A stretch of 64,000 nt of DNA from contig NZ_LGIS01000012.1 of the NCBI RefSeq assembly GCF_001187905.1, positions 62,001 through 126,000 on the forward strand. The letters are read 5' to 3'. The DNA is from Pantoea sp. RIT-PI-b (GTDB lineage Bacteria; Pseudomonadota; Gammaproteobacteria; Enterobacterales; Enterobacteriaceae). The translations under genes and the position numbers were made by a program. Below the pieces are notes generated by a model. It saw only the letters and a list, made by a program, of their open reading frames with translations. It was not told the origin of the DNA and searched no databases. This document shows, piece after piece, positions 25,121 to 37,763 of the stretch. Numbering within the stretch: the stretch's first letter is position 1; every line of letters starts with the position of its first letter.

Positions 25121-25768
25121 TCAGGCGAAATACCAGGCGGGCAGGATAGCGATCAGGTTATTTAGCGTATGCAGGAAAATTGGCAGCGCCAGGCTGTTAC
25201 TGCGCAGGCGTGCATAACACAGCAGCAGTGAAAACAGCGTTAACGCAACCAGCGTTTCCCAATGCACATATTGAGTATGCATGGCGGCGAACAGCAGAGA
25301 AGTGAGCAGCATGCAGGCAAAGCGGCTTCGCGGCGCCCACAGCAGAAAACCTTGCAGCAGGAATCCCCGGAACAACACCTCTTCAAACACCGGCGCCAGT
25401 AATACCGCAGTGAGCAGCAGAATCAGCATTGAGCTGCGTCCCTGCTGCGACTGGGCGATCAGCCAGCCTTCCGGCTGCAAAAACTGAGTCTGCGCCACCA
25501 TCAAAGCGAACAGCAGGCCGATAAACAGCAGCCCCTGCATCGGGCGCACAAATCCAAGCGGAATATCACTACGACGCTGGCAGTAAAAGCGGTACAGCGG
25601 ATAGATCACCGCAAACTCTACCAGGCAGAGCACCGGCATCAGCAAGCCATTGGTGCGCAGCATCCCATAATTGGGAAACAGCGTAACCAGCATGGTCACG
25701 AGGTAATAGACCACAAAGCTACCCACGTAAAACAGCGTTAACGTAACTTTGTCGGATTGGGTGTCCAT
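25121..25768 (-). CDS. CPBP-family intramembrane metalloprotease
   Basis: Membrane protein of about 215 residues with 6-7 spans. The Abi/CAAX-protease motifs are intact: EEVLFRG (EExxxR), FAAMHTQY and HTLNN. Members cleave prenylated or membrane-bound substrates, or protect against bacteriocins; function here is unknown. The start is uncertain: MDTQSDKVT at 25768 is chosen, but neither it nor an ATG 30 bases upstream has a strong ribosome site. It diverges from the CHASE4/EAL gene. Confidence 0.85.
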   Translation of the reverse strand: MDTQSDKVTLTLFYVGSFVVYYLVTMLVTLFPNYGMLRTNGLLMPVLCLVEFAVIYPLYRFYCQRRSDIPLGFVRPMQGLLFIGLLFALMVAQTQFLQPEGWLIAQSQQGRSSMLILLLTAVLLAPVFEEVLFRGFLLQGFLLWAPRSRFACMLLTSLLFAAMHTQYVHWETLVALTLFSLLLCYARLRSNSLALPIFLHTLNNLIAILPAWYFA

Positions 25769-25986
25769 AGGCGACTCAGCGAGCAGAGGAGAGCGCATAG
25801 TAGCAACGCCGATCACCGCTGTCGAGGTGGTGTGCTGCACATTTGCGCTGCTCAAATATTCCACCAGCAAGACTAAATCTGCGGCGCGCCGGGCCGATAA
25901 CCGATCAAACCCTTACAGGGTGGAGATGTGCGCCGTGTTCGTCATCATCCGCCTTTTTTGCTGCCTGTATTCTACGAGCATTACGC

Positions 25987-28575
25987 ATGAATTCTGAGTT
26001 TCACCGTCACGCGGGCCTGGCCGCCAGGGCTAATATGGAAGCACACACGGTTAAGGTGACGCGGCGCAGCCTACGCACCTTATCCTCGCTGCTGTTTGGC
26101 GTGCTGCTGCTCTCGGTGATGATGGTGCTGGTTATCGCGCATCGCCAAAACCGCGACTCCATTCAACAGGACGCCAATCTAATGCGCCAGGCCTGGCAGC
26201 AGCAACAGCAGGAGATGATTGTCGATGCGCGTGATTACGCTAACTGGGGCGAAGGCTGGAAAAACCTGCATCTGACGGTCAATAAAGTCTGGGCGTGGGA
26301 CGAAGAGAACTTTGGTCCTGGGCTTTATAATGAGTATCACTACGACGGCGTGTTTGTGGTCGATGGCAGCGGGAAAACCCGCTATGCGGTGATTCGCGGT
26401 AAATTATCTGATGCTTCTCTCGAGAGTTGGTTAGGCGGGCGAAGTTCGCTGTTGCTGAACACGGCGCGCACGCTACGCGATGGTATCGCGCGCAATGCGA
26501 TCGTTGAGAATAACCCGGCGATTATCGTCGCCGCGCCAATTACACCGGGCAAAGTGCCCGATCTTCCTACTATTGCTGGCCCCGCGTCGGTGATGATTTT
26601 CGTCAATATTTTTACCCCGGATAAACTGCATGCGTTAGGCAAATCTCTTAACGTGATTGAACCGCGCATTGCCAGCGATTTAAACGATGCCCTGTTTGAG
26701 CCACGTCTGGTTGAACCGGTGCTGCAGGGCGAATCATTGGTACTGCGCTGGAAGCCGAAAGATCCCGGATTTGGCGTGATCTGGATGATGATGCCGCTGT
26801 TGCTGTTTACGGCGCTGGCCGTGACGCTGGTGACGCGCCGCGTGATCCGTCACGCGTTACACAACGCGGTCATTTCCGATCGTCGCTTTGAAATGCTGGC
26901 TGTCAGCCAAAGTGAACTCGCTGATAGCGAAGAACGTTTTCGTGATTTGGCGGAAGCGGCATCGGACTGGATTTGGGAGATCGACGACCAGGGCCGCCTG
27001 CGCTATCTCTCGTCGCGCTTTACTGCGGTTACTGGCCATCAGGTAAAGAGTTGGATGGGACGCTCACTTGATCAACTCATCAGCCATCCCAGCCATTCGT
27101 TGGTGTCATGGTTGATGCATCAAGAGGAAGAAGTGCAGCGCGTGCCGCTGCGCTGCCAGTTTATGTCGGCCAGTGGTGAACGGCGCATTGGGCAATTAAT
27201 GGCGAAAACAATTCGTCGTAATGGCCTGCGTGCCGGTTTCCGCGGCACGGTTTCAGATATCACTCATGAAGTGGATGCCGAAGCGCGAATTCAATTCCTG
27301 TCACGTCACGATATGCTGACGGGATTGGCCAATCGCGTTCAGCTGCAGGAGTATTTGACCACTTATCTGGAGAGCGTTAGCGAAGAGGATCCGCTGTTTG
27401 TCATCAGCTTTGACCTCGATGAGTTCAAACCGATTAACGATACCTGGGGCCACTCGGTGGGTGATGCGGTGCTGAATGAGATCTCCCAGCGGTTGAAAAA
27501 TCTGCTGGCGCCGAATGAGCTGGCGGCCCGGCTTGGCGGCGATGCCTTTATTCTGCTGCTGCGCGAAACTACCCGTGCTGGCGTTGAGTACCGCTGTCGA
27601 GCATTGCAACGCACCGTTCATCAACCGATTATCAGCGGATCGCATCAGATCAATTTAACCGCCAGCATGGGTATCGTCTCTGCGCCGCAAGATGCCGCAC
27701 AACCGGAAGCGCTATTGCGACTGGCAGACATCGCGCTCAGCCAGGCACGCAGTGCCGGGCGCAATCAATGGATGTGGTATTCCAGCGATATGGCAAATCA
27801 CCTGCAATCGAAGCGTGACATGGTACAGGCAATAGAAGCAGCATTGAAAAATAAAGCTTTTTCACTGCACTATCAGCCGCGCTATCAGCTACAGAGCGGA
27901 AAGCTGGCTGGCGCGGAAGCGCTAATCCGCTGGCAGCTGGAAGATGGTCAATGGATCACGCCGGATCGCTTTATTCCGTTGGCGGAAGAAAAAGGATTAA
28001 TAACTGCGATTAGCGATTGGGTGCTGATGCGTGCCTGCCTCGATGCCTACCATTGGGGTGAACAACGTTACGTCTCAGTTAACATTTCACCGGTTGAGTT
28101 CCGAGCCAACGATCTGGTGCAGCGCGTGGCGCATGCACTGCGTATCAGCGGATTACCCGCCACGCGGCTGGAACTGGAGATTACCGAAAACGTCACCTTC
28201 GAGAATCCGGATCGCGCGCTGGAGATCATGCAAGGTTTACGTGCGCTTGGCGTGCGGCTCACGGTGGATGATTTTGGCACCGGCTATGCGGCGTTGGGTT
28301 ATCTGAAAACCTTTCCGTTCAACGGGCTGAAAATCGATCGCTCCTGGATGAAGGAGTTCCCGGAATCGCAGCAGGCGCAATCGGTAGTGGCGGGGATTGT
28401 TGGATTGGCGCGCGCGTTTGCACTCACCATCACGGCAGAAGGCATTGAAACTGAAGCGCAGTTAAAAGCGCTCAAAGCGCTCTCTTGCGAAGAAGGGCAG
28501 GGATATTTTCTGGGACGACCTATGCCGTTAGCCGCGTTTAATGCCCGGCTCAGGGAAGAAGTTTTAATCAATTAA
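25987..28575 (+). CDS. CHASE4-PAS-GGDEF-EAL protein, probable c-di-GMP phosphodiesterase
   Basis: Membrane signalling protein of about 862 residues: span at about 33-52, periplasmic CHASE4 sensor (DARDYANWGEGW, YDGVFVVDGSGK), second span near 263-283, PAS near 315-430 (AASDWIWEIDDQGRL), GGDEF domain from about 437 and EAL domain from about 620 to the end. The GGDEF signature reads GGDAF, so cyclase activity is probably lost, while the EAL side is intact (GAEALIRW, ENVTFE, VDDFGTGY, EGIET). Degenerate GGDEF domains often bind GTP to stimulate the attached phosphodiesterase. The start may be this ATG or the one 48 bases later (MEAHTVKV). Confidence 0.9.
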   Translation: MNSEFHRHAGLAARANMEAHTVKVTRRSLRTLSSLLFGVLLLSVMMVLVIAHRQNRDSIQQDANLMRQAWQQQQQEMIVDARDYANWGEGWKNLHLTVNKVWAWDEENFGPGLYNEYHYDGVFVVDGSGKTRYAVIRGKLSDASLESWLGGRSSLLLNTARTLRDGIARNAIVENNPAIIVAAPITPGKVPDLPTIAGPASVMIFVNIFTPDKLHALGKSLNVIEPRIASDLNDALFEPRLVEPVLQGESLVLRWKPKDPGFGVIWMMMPLLLFTALAVTLVTRRVIRHALHNAVISDRRFEMLAVSQSELADSEERFRDLAEAASDWIWEIDDQGRLRYLSSRFTAVTGHQVKSWMGRSLDQLISHPSHSLVSWLMHQEEEVQRVPLRCQFMSASGERRIGQLMAKTIRRNGLRAGFRGTVSDITHEVDAEARIQFLSRHDMLTGLANRVQLQEYLTTYLESVSEEDPLFVISFDLDEFKPINDTWGHSVGDAVLNEISQRLKNLLAPNELAARLGGDAFILLLRETTRAGVEYRCRALQRTVHQPIISGSHQINLTASMGIVSAPQDAAQPEALLRLADIALSQARSAGRNQWMWYSSDMANHLQSKRDMVQAIEAALKNKAFSLHYQPRYQLQSGKLAGAEALIRWQLEDGQWITPDRFIPLAEEKGLITAISDWVLMRACLDAYHWGEQRYVSVNISPVEFRANDLVQRVAHALRISGLPATRLELEITENVTFENPDRALEIMQGLRALGVRLTVDDFGTGYAALGYLKTFPFNGLKIDRSWMKEFPESQQAQSVVAGIVGLARAFALTITAEGIETEAQLKALKALSCEEGQGYFLGRPMPLAAFNARLREEVLIN

Positions 28576-28579
28576 TGTC

Positions 28580-28628
28580 GCACATCATAGCTACCGTCTT
28601 GAACGTCAAACGGTAGCTACAAATGTGC
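28580..28628. other. Long hairpin downstream of the EAL gene
   Basis: Inner stem TAGCTACCGT / ACGGTAGCTA and outer stem GCACAT / ATGTGC, without a T-run. Likely the 3'-end structure of the EAL transcript. Confidence 0.5.
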
Positions 28629-28635
28629 CTTACGA

Positions 28636-28701
28636 CTAACGCACTCTAATGGCAACAAAAGTCATCAGCGCGGCGAAGCCGACAAAAATAACCAGTTCCA
28701 T
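28636..28701 (-). CDS. 21-residue single-span membrane peptide
   Basis: A near-consensus GGGAGG stands 5 bases before an ATG that opens MELVIFVGFAALMTFVAIRVR and a stop: a lone membrane helix ending in Arg. Size, ribosome site and composition resemble the tiny KdpF/YohP-type proteins of enterobacteria. It lies alone, converging on the EAL gene. No family recognised. Confidence 0.5.
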   Translation of the reverse strand: MELVIFVGFAALMTFVAIRVR

Positions 28702-28911
28702 AATCGCCTCCCACTCAGAAAATTCTTAGTTAATTGTAGTGTCTGGCAGATTGATTTTTAGACAGCTTGTGCGATTAATCCTAATTTATGCGAAGAAGAT
28801 CGCGCTTTTTCCCTCATTTCTGCGACCAATCTGCTGTAAAAGTTTCCGTTTCACGGTCACGCTTTGCTACTCTCAAAAACCGGTTGTCTATTAATCCAGG
28901 AGGAGAAACTT

Positions 28912-29211
28912 GTGACCCATTATGGAAAAGCGCTACTGGTTACGGCCTTTTTTGCCCTGACCGCTTGCCAGTCTGCCAGCAAACCTGACACCAGCGCGGC
29001 GGCCAGCCACGATCCCGAAACCGATCAGTGCGGCGCATCGCAATATCAAAACTATGTAGGGCAGCCGCTATCGGCGCTCGACAATAAGCGCTTTGAAGTC
29101 CCGGTGCGTGCTATACCGTGGAATTCAGCGGTAACGATGGATTTCAATCTGCGTCGGGTAAATTTCGCGGCGGATCAGAGCGGTAAGATTTCCCGGGTGT
29201 ACTGCGGTTAA
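28912..29211 (+). CDS. I78-family peptidase inhibitor lipoprotein
   Basis: Exported protein of 99 residues. The N-terminus GKALLVTAFFALTACQS has a lipobox (LTAC), and the mature part matches inhibitor family I78: CGASQYQNYVGQPLSAL, RAIPWNSAVTMDFNLRRVNF and a C-terminal ISRVYCG. Such inhibitors block serine peptidases of the elastase/subtilisin kind. The start is GTG with AGGAGGAGA upstream. Followed at a distance by a clear terminator. Confidence 0.85.
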   Translation: MTHYGKALLVTAFFALTACQSASKPDTSAAASHDPETDQCGASQYQNYVGQPLSALDNKRFEVPVRAIPWNSAVTMDFNLRRVNFAADQSGKISRVYCG

Positions 29212-29322
29212 CATCAAAACGACATTGCATTGTCATCTGGCTGTCACAGCGCCGGGCGAGGATAGCTGCGCACTACGGAGATTTCCTCGTCACTCTCGAA
29301 TATGCAATGCTCGTCTTATTTC

Positions 29323-29347
29323 TTCCCGCTACGGCGGGAATTTTTTT
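29323..29347 (+). terminator. Intrinsic terminator of the I78 inhibitor gene
   Basis: Stem TTCCCGC / GCGGGAA with a TACG loop followed by seven T. Confidence 0.9.
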
Positions 29348-29382
29348 ATCTTTCGGCCTGCAAAGCTGATTGAGGAGTGATG

Positions 29383-29700
29383 ATGAAAAAGAGCGGAACG
29401 TTGCTGCTGTTAACGCTGTTATTAAGCCCGCTGGCGAATGCCTCGAGCGAAGCAGCGTGGCAGCAAAACGACAAAAATATGCAGCAAAGCTGCCTTAAGG
29501 CCAGTGGCCTGAAGACAGCTAAAGTGGTGGGTAAGCCGATTCAGTATGATGACCGCGTGGGTTTTGATGCGCTGCTGCTGGAGGGGCGCTATCCGCAAAA
29601 GCACATGAAAAACCAGCTCGGCCGCGAACTGTGCCTGTACCAGCGTCAGAGCGGCAAAGCGTTTGTCAGCGAAGCCGACCATCTGCGTGCGGTAAAATAG
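29383..29700 (+). CDS. Unrecognised exported protein
   Basis: Product of 105 residues with a Sec signal (MKKSGTLLLLTLLLSPLANA) and a small mature domain containing two Cys (QQSCLKASGLK, GRELCLYQRQ) that could form a disulfide in the periplasm. GAGGAG lies 5 bases before this ATG; an ATG and a GTG immediately upstream are in frame. I do not recognise the family. Confidence 0.7.
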   Translation: MKKSGTLLLLTLLLSPLANASSEAAWQQNDKNMQQSCLKASGLKTAKVVGKPIQYDDRVGFDALLLEGRYPQKHMKNQLGRELCLYQRQSGKAFVSEADHLRAVK

Positions 29701-29712
29701 TGCCTTGGGCCG

Positions 29713-29964
29713 CTACTTCTGCGGCCCCGATTCCAGCAGTTTCGCCAGCAGATTGCGATAGCTCTGCAGCTGCTGTTCATCCCCTTCAAATTCCAGCTTG
29801 TCGATCACCCGCGCAATAATCGCTTTGCTGGTGGCAGGTTGCCCGTCATCCATCAGTTCGCGCATGATCGCCGCCAATACATCGCTTTCATGCGGTGCAT
29901 GCCAGGCGGGGCTATTGAAGTAGTCGGTAATCGCCCGACTGGCGCTGTTTGGCTGGGTTCTCAT
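29713..29964 (-). CDS. YcgZ-like connector protein
   Basis: Small protein of 83 residues. ITDYFNSPAW..ESDVLAAIMRELMDDGQPATSKAIIARVIDKLE..YRNLLAKLLES aligns along its length with E. coli YcgZ (ITRYFAKAN..ILKDGRNLSRKSLCAKLLCRLE), a small regulator acting through the Rcs system in the blue-light/cold-shock biofilm pathway. The ATG at 29964 follows GGAGGTC. In E. coli ycgZ, ymgA and ariR are one operon; here the AriR-like gene is 14 kb away and no BluF-type photoreceptor gene is adjacent. Confidence 0.72.
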   Translation of the reverse strand: MRTQPNSASRAITDYFNSPAWHAPHESDVLAAIMRELMDDGQPATSKAIIARVIDKLEFEGDEQQLQSYRNLLAKLLESGPQK

Positions 29965-30344
29965 AGCTGACCTCCGCAGAGACAACGATGCCCGCCGCCA
30001 GATAATGGCAGCATGGGGAAATATGGGTTAATCATGCGGACTGTCCAGAACGGGCAGCACGTCGCCAGTGATCACTGGTGGTTTTTTAAACATAGATGCG
30101 GTGATGAATAATGTCAGTAACGAGAAGACATATTTTTTCACGTTTGCCGGGCGTTGCGATGCGCTTATCTTGCGGCAGGCATTGTTTCAGCACATAAAGA
30201 CACTAAAAAACGGGCTTCTGACATGATTTGCTGTGAGCAGAATCACGCTCAACAGCGGAAAACTGCGTTTTTTACCCCATGCCATGTTTTGCCGTCCGGT
30301 AATGTTACGAGATTGTTAGACTTAAGCCTCGTTCTATTCTGCTG
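29965..30344. other. Intergenic region between ycgZ-like gene and mdtG
   Basis: About 380 bases carrying the divergent promoters of the two genes. No convincing coding sequence, repeat or operator seen. Confidence 0.45.
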
Positions 30345-34689
<4,345 letters not shown>

Positions 34690-34698
34690 TCATATTTT

Positions 34699-34716
34699 GT
34701 AATGCGCTCACATTGC
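34699..34716. promoter_or_regulatory. Candidate LacI-type operator upstream of lacZ
   Basis: Read toward lacZ: GCAATGTGAGCGCATTAC, 19 bases before the start codon. It shares TGTGAGCG with the left half of the E. coli lac operator and has weak two-fold symmetry. No lacI is linked, so this is a suggestion only. Confidence 0.3.
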
Positions 34717-34932
34717 GTGAAATTGCCTCGGCTGTAAAGCCATCTGCCGCGATTTTGCGCGCTGAGTGGCAGGCCGTGATGGCGCCTCTGTGATGTTTTA
34801 GCCGCTTTAGTGCCAGTAAATTGTTAAGCGTGGTGAGCGGAGATGAATAGCGCCGGGTTGCGGAGAATTCTGTATTGTCGCGCCCGGTGCGGCCTCATAC
34901 ACTCAGCCCGATTTCACCATTCCGAGGTAATT

Positions 34933-35079
34933 ATGGTTCGTATTATTAAATTCGCCGCAGTTGCGGCACTGGTCACCGCGCTGAGCGGTTGCATTTTCCC
35001 ACCTCCGGGCGGCGGCTGGGGCGGCGGTCATGGGCATGGCGGTGGCGGGCCGGGACGTGGCTTTATGGGGCCGCAATAA
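34933..35079 (+). CDS. Small Gly-rich lipoprotein
   Basis: 48 residues: signal MVRIIKFAAVAALVTALSGC with a good lipobox (LSGC), then a short tail made of Pro, Gly and His (PPPGGGWGGGHGHGGGGPG). GAGG precedes the ATG. The His/Gly tail might bind metal; function unknown. Confidence 0.7.
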   Translation: MVRIIKFAAVAALVTALSGCIFPPPGGGWGGGHGHGGGGPGRGFMGPQ

Positions 35080-35108
35080 TGAGCGCCAGCGTTAATTAAT
35101 TTAGCCAG

Positions 35109-35120
35109 CGAAACGTTTCA
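35109..35120. promoter_or_regulatory. LacI-family operator (Cra/RbsR-like), site 1
   Basis: CGAAACGTTTCA inside CAGCGAAACGTTTC. This core is shared by the enterobacterial Cra (FruR) site TGAAACGTTTCA and the RbsR site GCGAAACGTTTCGC. It lies 169 bases ahead of iraP. Confidence 0.6.
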
Positions 35121-35140
35121 ATAAATAAAGGACTCGCCAG

Positions 35141-35152
35141 TGAAACGTTTCG
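35141..35152. promoter_or_regulatory. LacI-family operator (Cra/RbsR-like), site 2
   Basis: TGAAACGTTTCG inside CAGTGAAACGTTTC, centred 32 bases (three helical turns) from the first site, so both face the same side of the helix. Confidence 0.6.
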
Positions 35153-35288
35153 CCGTTACATATTGATATTGCATCTCTTTTTTCGCGCTGCGGCTAATCT
35201 ATTTTTTACGCAAAATACCGAATAATTGTTGTTGTTTTATTCCGCTCAATGCTAACGTCTGTTTTTCTTCTCTCATTGAGCTTGTCGC

Positions 35289-35543
35289 ATGAAAAACCTG
35301 ATTGCGGAACTCCTTCTAAAGCTGGCTGAAAAAGAAGAAGAGTCTAAAGAATTAGTGGTTCAGGTAGAGGCGTTAGAGATCGTGGTCACCGCGATGCTGC
35401 GCAAACTGAACCCCGAACAATTCCATGAAATTGCCACCGGTATTAAATTAGCGATGCCGCCCGTGGCGCCTGCAGCTGAAACGCCTGATACCACCCTGCT
35501 GCGTAATTATGTAGAGAAGCTGCTGGACCATCCGCGGGTATAA
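35289..35543 (+). CDS. iraP: RpoS anti-adaptor protein IraP
   Basis: 84 residues (86 in E. coli), with the near-identical start [20 protein letters not shown] and [14 protein letters not shown] at the end. IraP binds the adaptor RssB and stops delivery of RpoS to ClpXP, stabilising the sigma factor during phosphate starvation. The N-terminal helix is the RssB-binding coiled coil. In E. coli the next gene is phoA; here it is psiF. Tandem Cra/RbsR-like sites upstream hint at sugar-linked control. Confidence 0.93.
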   Translation: MKNLIAELLLKLAEKEEESKELVVQVEALEIVVTAMLRKLNPEQFHEIATGIKLAMPPVAPAAETPDTTLLRNYVEKLLDHPRV

Positions 35544-35645
35544 AGATTTTCGCCTGTTTTTACCGGCGAATGTCGTTATCGATTTCTCGTATTGACTTAT
35601 TCCGTGCCATGCTTAGTGGGCAATAATGCTATGGAGAATCCGGTA

Positions 35646-35948
35646 ATGAAATCGTGTCTTTTGGCAATAATGACAGCAGGCTTGCTGATTGCAGGCGGAG
35701 CGAGCGCGGCAGAGAAAACCGCGCAGCAGGAAAAAATGACCACGTGTAACCAAAGCGCCGGTACACAAAATCTGAAAGGCGATGCGCGTAAAAGCTTTAT
35801 GAGTGACTGTCTGAAAAAAGACAGCAAAATGGGCAATATGACGCCGCAACAAATGAAGATGAAAACCTGTAATGCTGATGCGGGCGATAAAAAGCTCACT
35901 GGCGATGCGCGTAAAACCTTTATGAGTTCATGTCTGAAAAAGAGCTGA
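35646..35948 (+). CDS. psiF: Phosphate-starvation-inducible protein PsiF
   Basis: Periplasmic protein of 100 residues: signal peptide ending GGASA-A, then two PsiF repeats, each with the pattern MxTCN..G...L.GDARK.FMS.CLKK. In E. coli psiF is cotranscribed with phoA from a Pho-box promoter. Here phoA is missing and I see no clear Pho box ahead of psiF, so its control may differ. GGAG lies 10 bases before the ATG. Confidence 0.93.
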   Translation: MKSCLLAIMTAGLLIAGGASAAEKTAQQEKMTTCNQSAGTQNLKGDARKSFMSDCLKKDSKMGNMTPQQMKMKTCNADAGDKKLTGDARKTFMSSCLKKS

Positions 35949-36006
35949 TTTAATTATTGGCTAAAGTGTGCGATGCCTTTAGATAACGGCAGCTGAAATA
36001 TATTAA

Positions 36007-36036
36007 GGGTTCATGTTTATCATGAACCCTTTCTTA
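36007..36036 (+). terminator. Terminator of psiF
   Basis: Stem GGGTTCATG / CATGAACCC with a TTTAT loop followed by TTTCTTATT. Confidence 0.85.
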
Positions 36037-36145
36037 TTGCAGTTAACCGCAGCATGGATATATTCAGGTTTACTTATCACGTCAGAGGAAAAACTCATAT
36101 CAGGATGTTCATCACAAAAACGCCGCCACAACGCTGGCAGGATGC

Positions 36146-36168
36146 ATTAGTCCTAAATAATGACTAAT
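36146..36168. promoter_or_regulatory. Inverted repeat upstream of the symporter cassette
   Basis: ATTAGTC and GACTAAT separated by nine bases, 70 bases ahead of the symporter start. It is the only clear dyad in this 200-base promoter region and could be a regulator site. Confidence 0.4.
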
Positions 36169-36238
36169 TCGGTCAAACCCGCTCAATCCCTGCGAAGCCA
36201 GACCGTTCGTTGGGCAGCCTTTACCTGTGGAGTCTGCT

Positions 36239-37762
36239 ATGAATGTGCTTGATTATGCTGTGATGGCGCTGTACGCGCTGATGATTGTGGCTATTACCCT
36301 GTGGGCGATGCGCAAGGTGGGCAGCACGCGCGATTTCTTTGCCGCCGGCGGCAAAATGCCGTGGTGGTTGTCGGGCGTGTCGCATCACATGTCGGGCTAC
36401 AGCGCTGCGGTATTTGTGGCTTACGCGGCGGTAGCTTACAACATGGGCATCACCATCTATTTCTGGTGGGCCTTTCCGATAGCCATCGCCGTGCTGATTG
36501 GCTCGCGTCTCTTTGCCCCGCGCTGGGCGCGACTGCGCATTTATATGAACATCGAATCGCCGATGGAATATCTCGCCACGCGCTATAACCTGCCAACGCA
36601 GATGGTGCTGGCGTGGAGCGGGGTGCTGCTGAAAACCTTCGATGTCGGCGCGAAGTGGGCGGCGATTGCGGTGATTATCAACGTCTTCACCGGGCTCGAT
36701 CCGCTGATAGGTATTTGTGTTTCCGGGGTGCTCAGCTTGTTTTACACCGTGATGGGCGGCTTGTGGGCCGATGCCTGCAACGATTTCGGTCAGTTTGTGG
36801 TGCAGTTTGTCGCCGCCATTGTAATGGTGGTGGCGGTGGCGATGCATCTTGGCGGTTTTGGCGAGCTGTTCACCATTTGGCAGCGGCTGCCGCCAACCCA
36901 TACGCAGATCATTCAGGAACCCTATACCCTCGGCTTTGTGCTCGCCTATTTCGTCATCTATACCCTGAGCTACAACGGCGGTACCTGGAATCTGGCACAG
37001 CGCTTTATTGCTGCGCCCGCCGGCCGCGATGCCCGCAAGGCGGCGCTGCTCTCCTCGGCTCTCTATCTTATCTGGCCGTTAATTCTGTTCTGGCCGATGT
37101 GGGCCGCGCCGCTGCTGTTTCCTGGCCTGAGCGATCCGTCGCGCTCTTATTCGATGATGGCGATGGAACTGCTGCCGAATGGCTTAGTAGGGCTGGTGCT
37201 GGTGGCGATGTTCACGCATACGCTATCGATGACCTCCTCTGATGCCAACGCCATTACCGCCGTCGTCACGCGCGATATTCTGCCGGGCATGCTGCCGAGG
37301 CGCTTTCAGCGCGGTAAAAGTTCGCTGCTGGTGGCGCGACTCACCGCCTTTCTGTTCATTATCACCACGCTGGTGATTGCCATGAACGCCAGCCATTTCG
37401 GCGGCGTGCTGTCACTGCTGATCGTCTGGTTTGGTGGTCTGGTCGGTCCGATATCAATCCCGATGCTGCTCGGGCTGCTACCGGCCTTTCGTCGCAGCGG
37501 TAGCGCCGCCGCGCTGGTGAGTTGGGCGGTGGGGGTTGGCACCTTCTTCTGCGTGAAATTTATCTTTACCGATGTCAGCACCGCAACGGTGGTCGCTGCG
37601 CCGGTGATGTCATCGCTGGTGCTGTTTATCGCCATGGGTTGGCTGCGCCGTGCGCCGGTTCGCCCGGAAGTGGATCAGCTGCTGAACGCCCTGAATCAGG
37701 ATCAGGATGCGACCGCCGATAAACGCTGGCCGCAGAAAACCAATGTTTCTCAGGAGGGATAA
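36239..37762 (+). CDS. Sodium:solute symporter (SSS family)
   Basis: Inner-membrane Na+-coupled carrier of 507 residues with about 13 spans; SSS features include TRDFFAAGGKMPWWLSGVSHHMSG near the N-terminus and GGLWADACNDFGQF. It is followed one base after its stop by a NagB-like isomerase/deaminase gene and then a NagA-like deacetylase gene, so the likely cargo is an amino sugar, N-acylated sugar or related derivative. The ATG at 36239 follows GGAG; a GTG 12 bases upstream is in frame. Confidence 0.88.
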   Translation: MNVLDYAVMALYALMIVAITLWAMRKVGSTRDFFAAGGKMPWWLSGVSHHMSGYSAAVFVAYAAVAYNMGITIYFWWAFPIAIAVLIGSRLFAPRWARLRIYMNIESPMEYLATRYNLPTQMVLAWSGVLLKTFDVGAKWAAIAVIINVFTGLDPLIGICVSGVLSLFYTVMGGLWADACNDFGQFVVQFVAAIVMVVAVAMHLGGFGELFTIWQRLPPTHTQIIQEPYTLGFVLAYFVIYTLSYNGGTWNLAQRFIAAPAGRDARKAALLSSALYLIWPLILFWPMWAAPLLFPGLSDPSRSYSMMAMELLPNGLVGLVLVAMFTHTLSMTSSDANAITAVVTRDILPGMLPRRFQRGKSSLLVARLTAFLFIITTLVIAMNASHFGGVLSLLIVWFGGLVGPISIPMLLGLLPAFRRSGSAAALVSWAVGVGTFFCVKFIFTDVSTATVVAAPVMSSLVLFIAMGWLRRAPVRPEVDQLLNALNQDQDATADKRWPQKTNVSQEG

Positions 37763-37763
37763 C

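Noticed and set aside
35544..35645. A Pho box ahead of psiF was looked for
   Set aside because: No tandem CTGTCAT-like units are visible.
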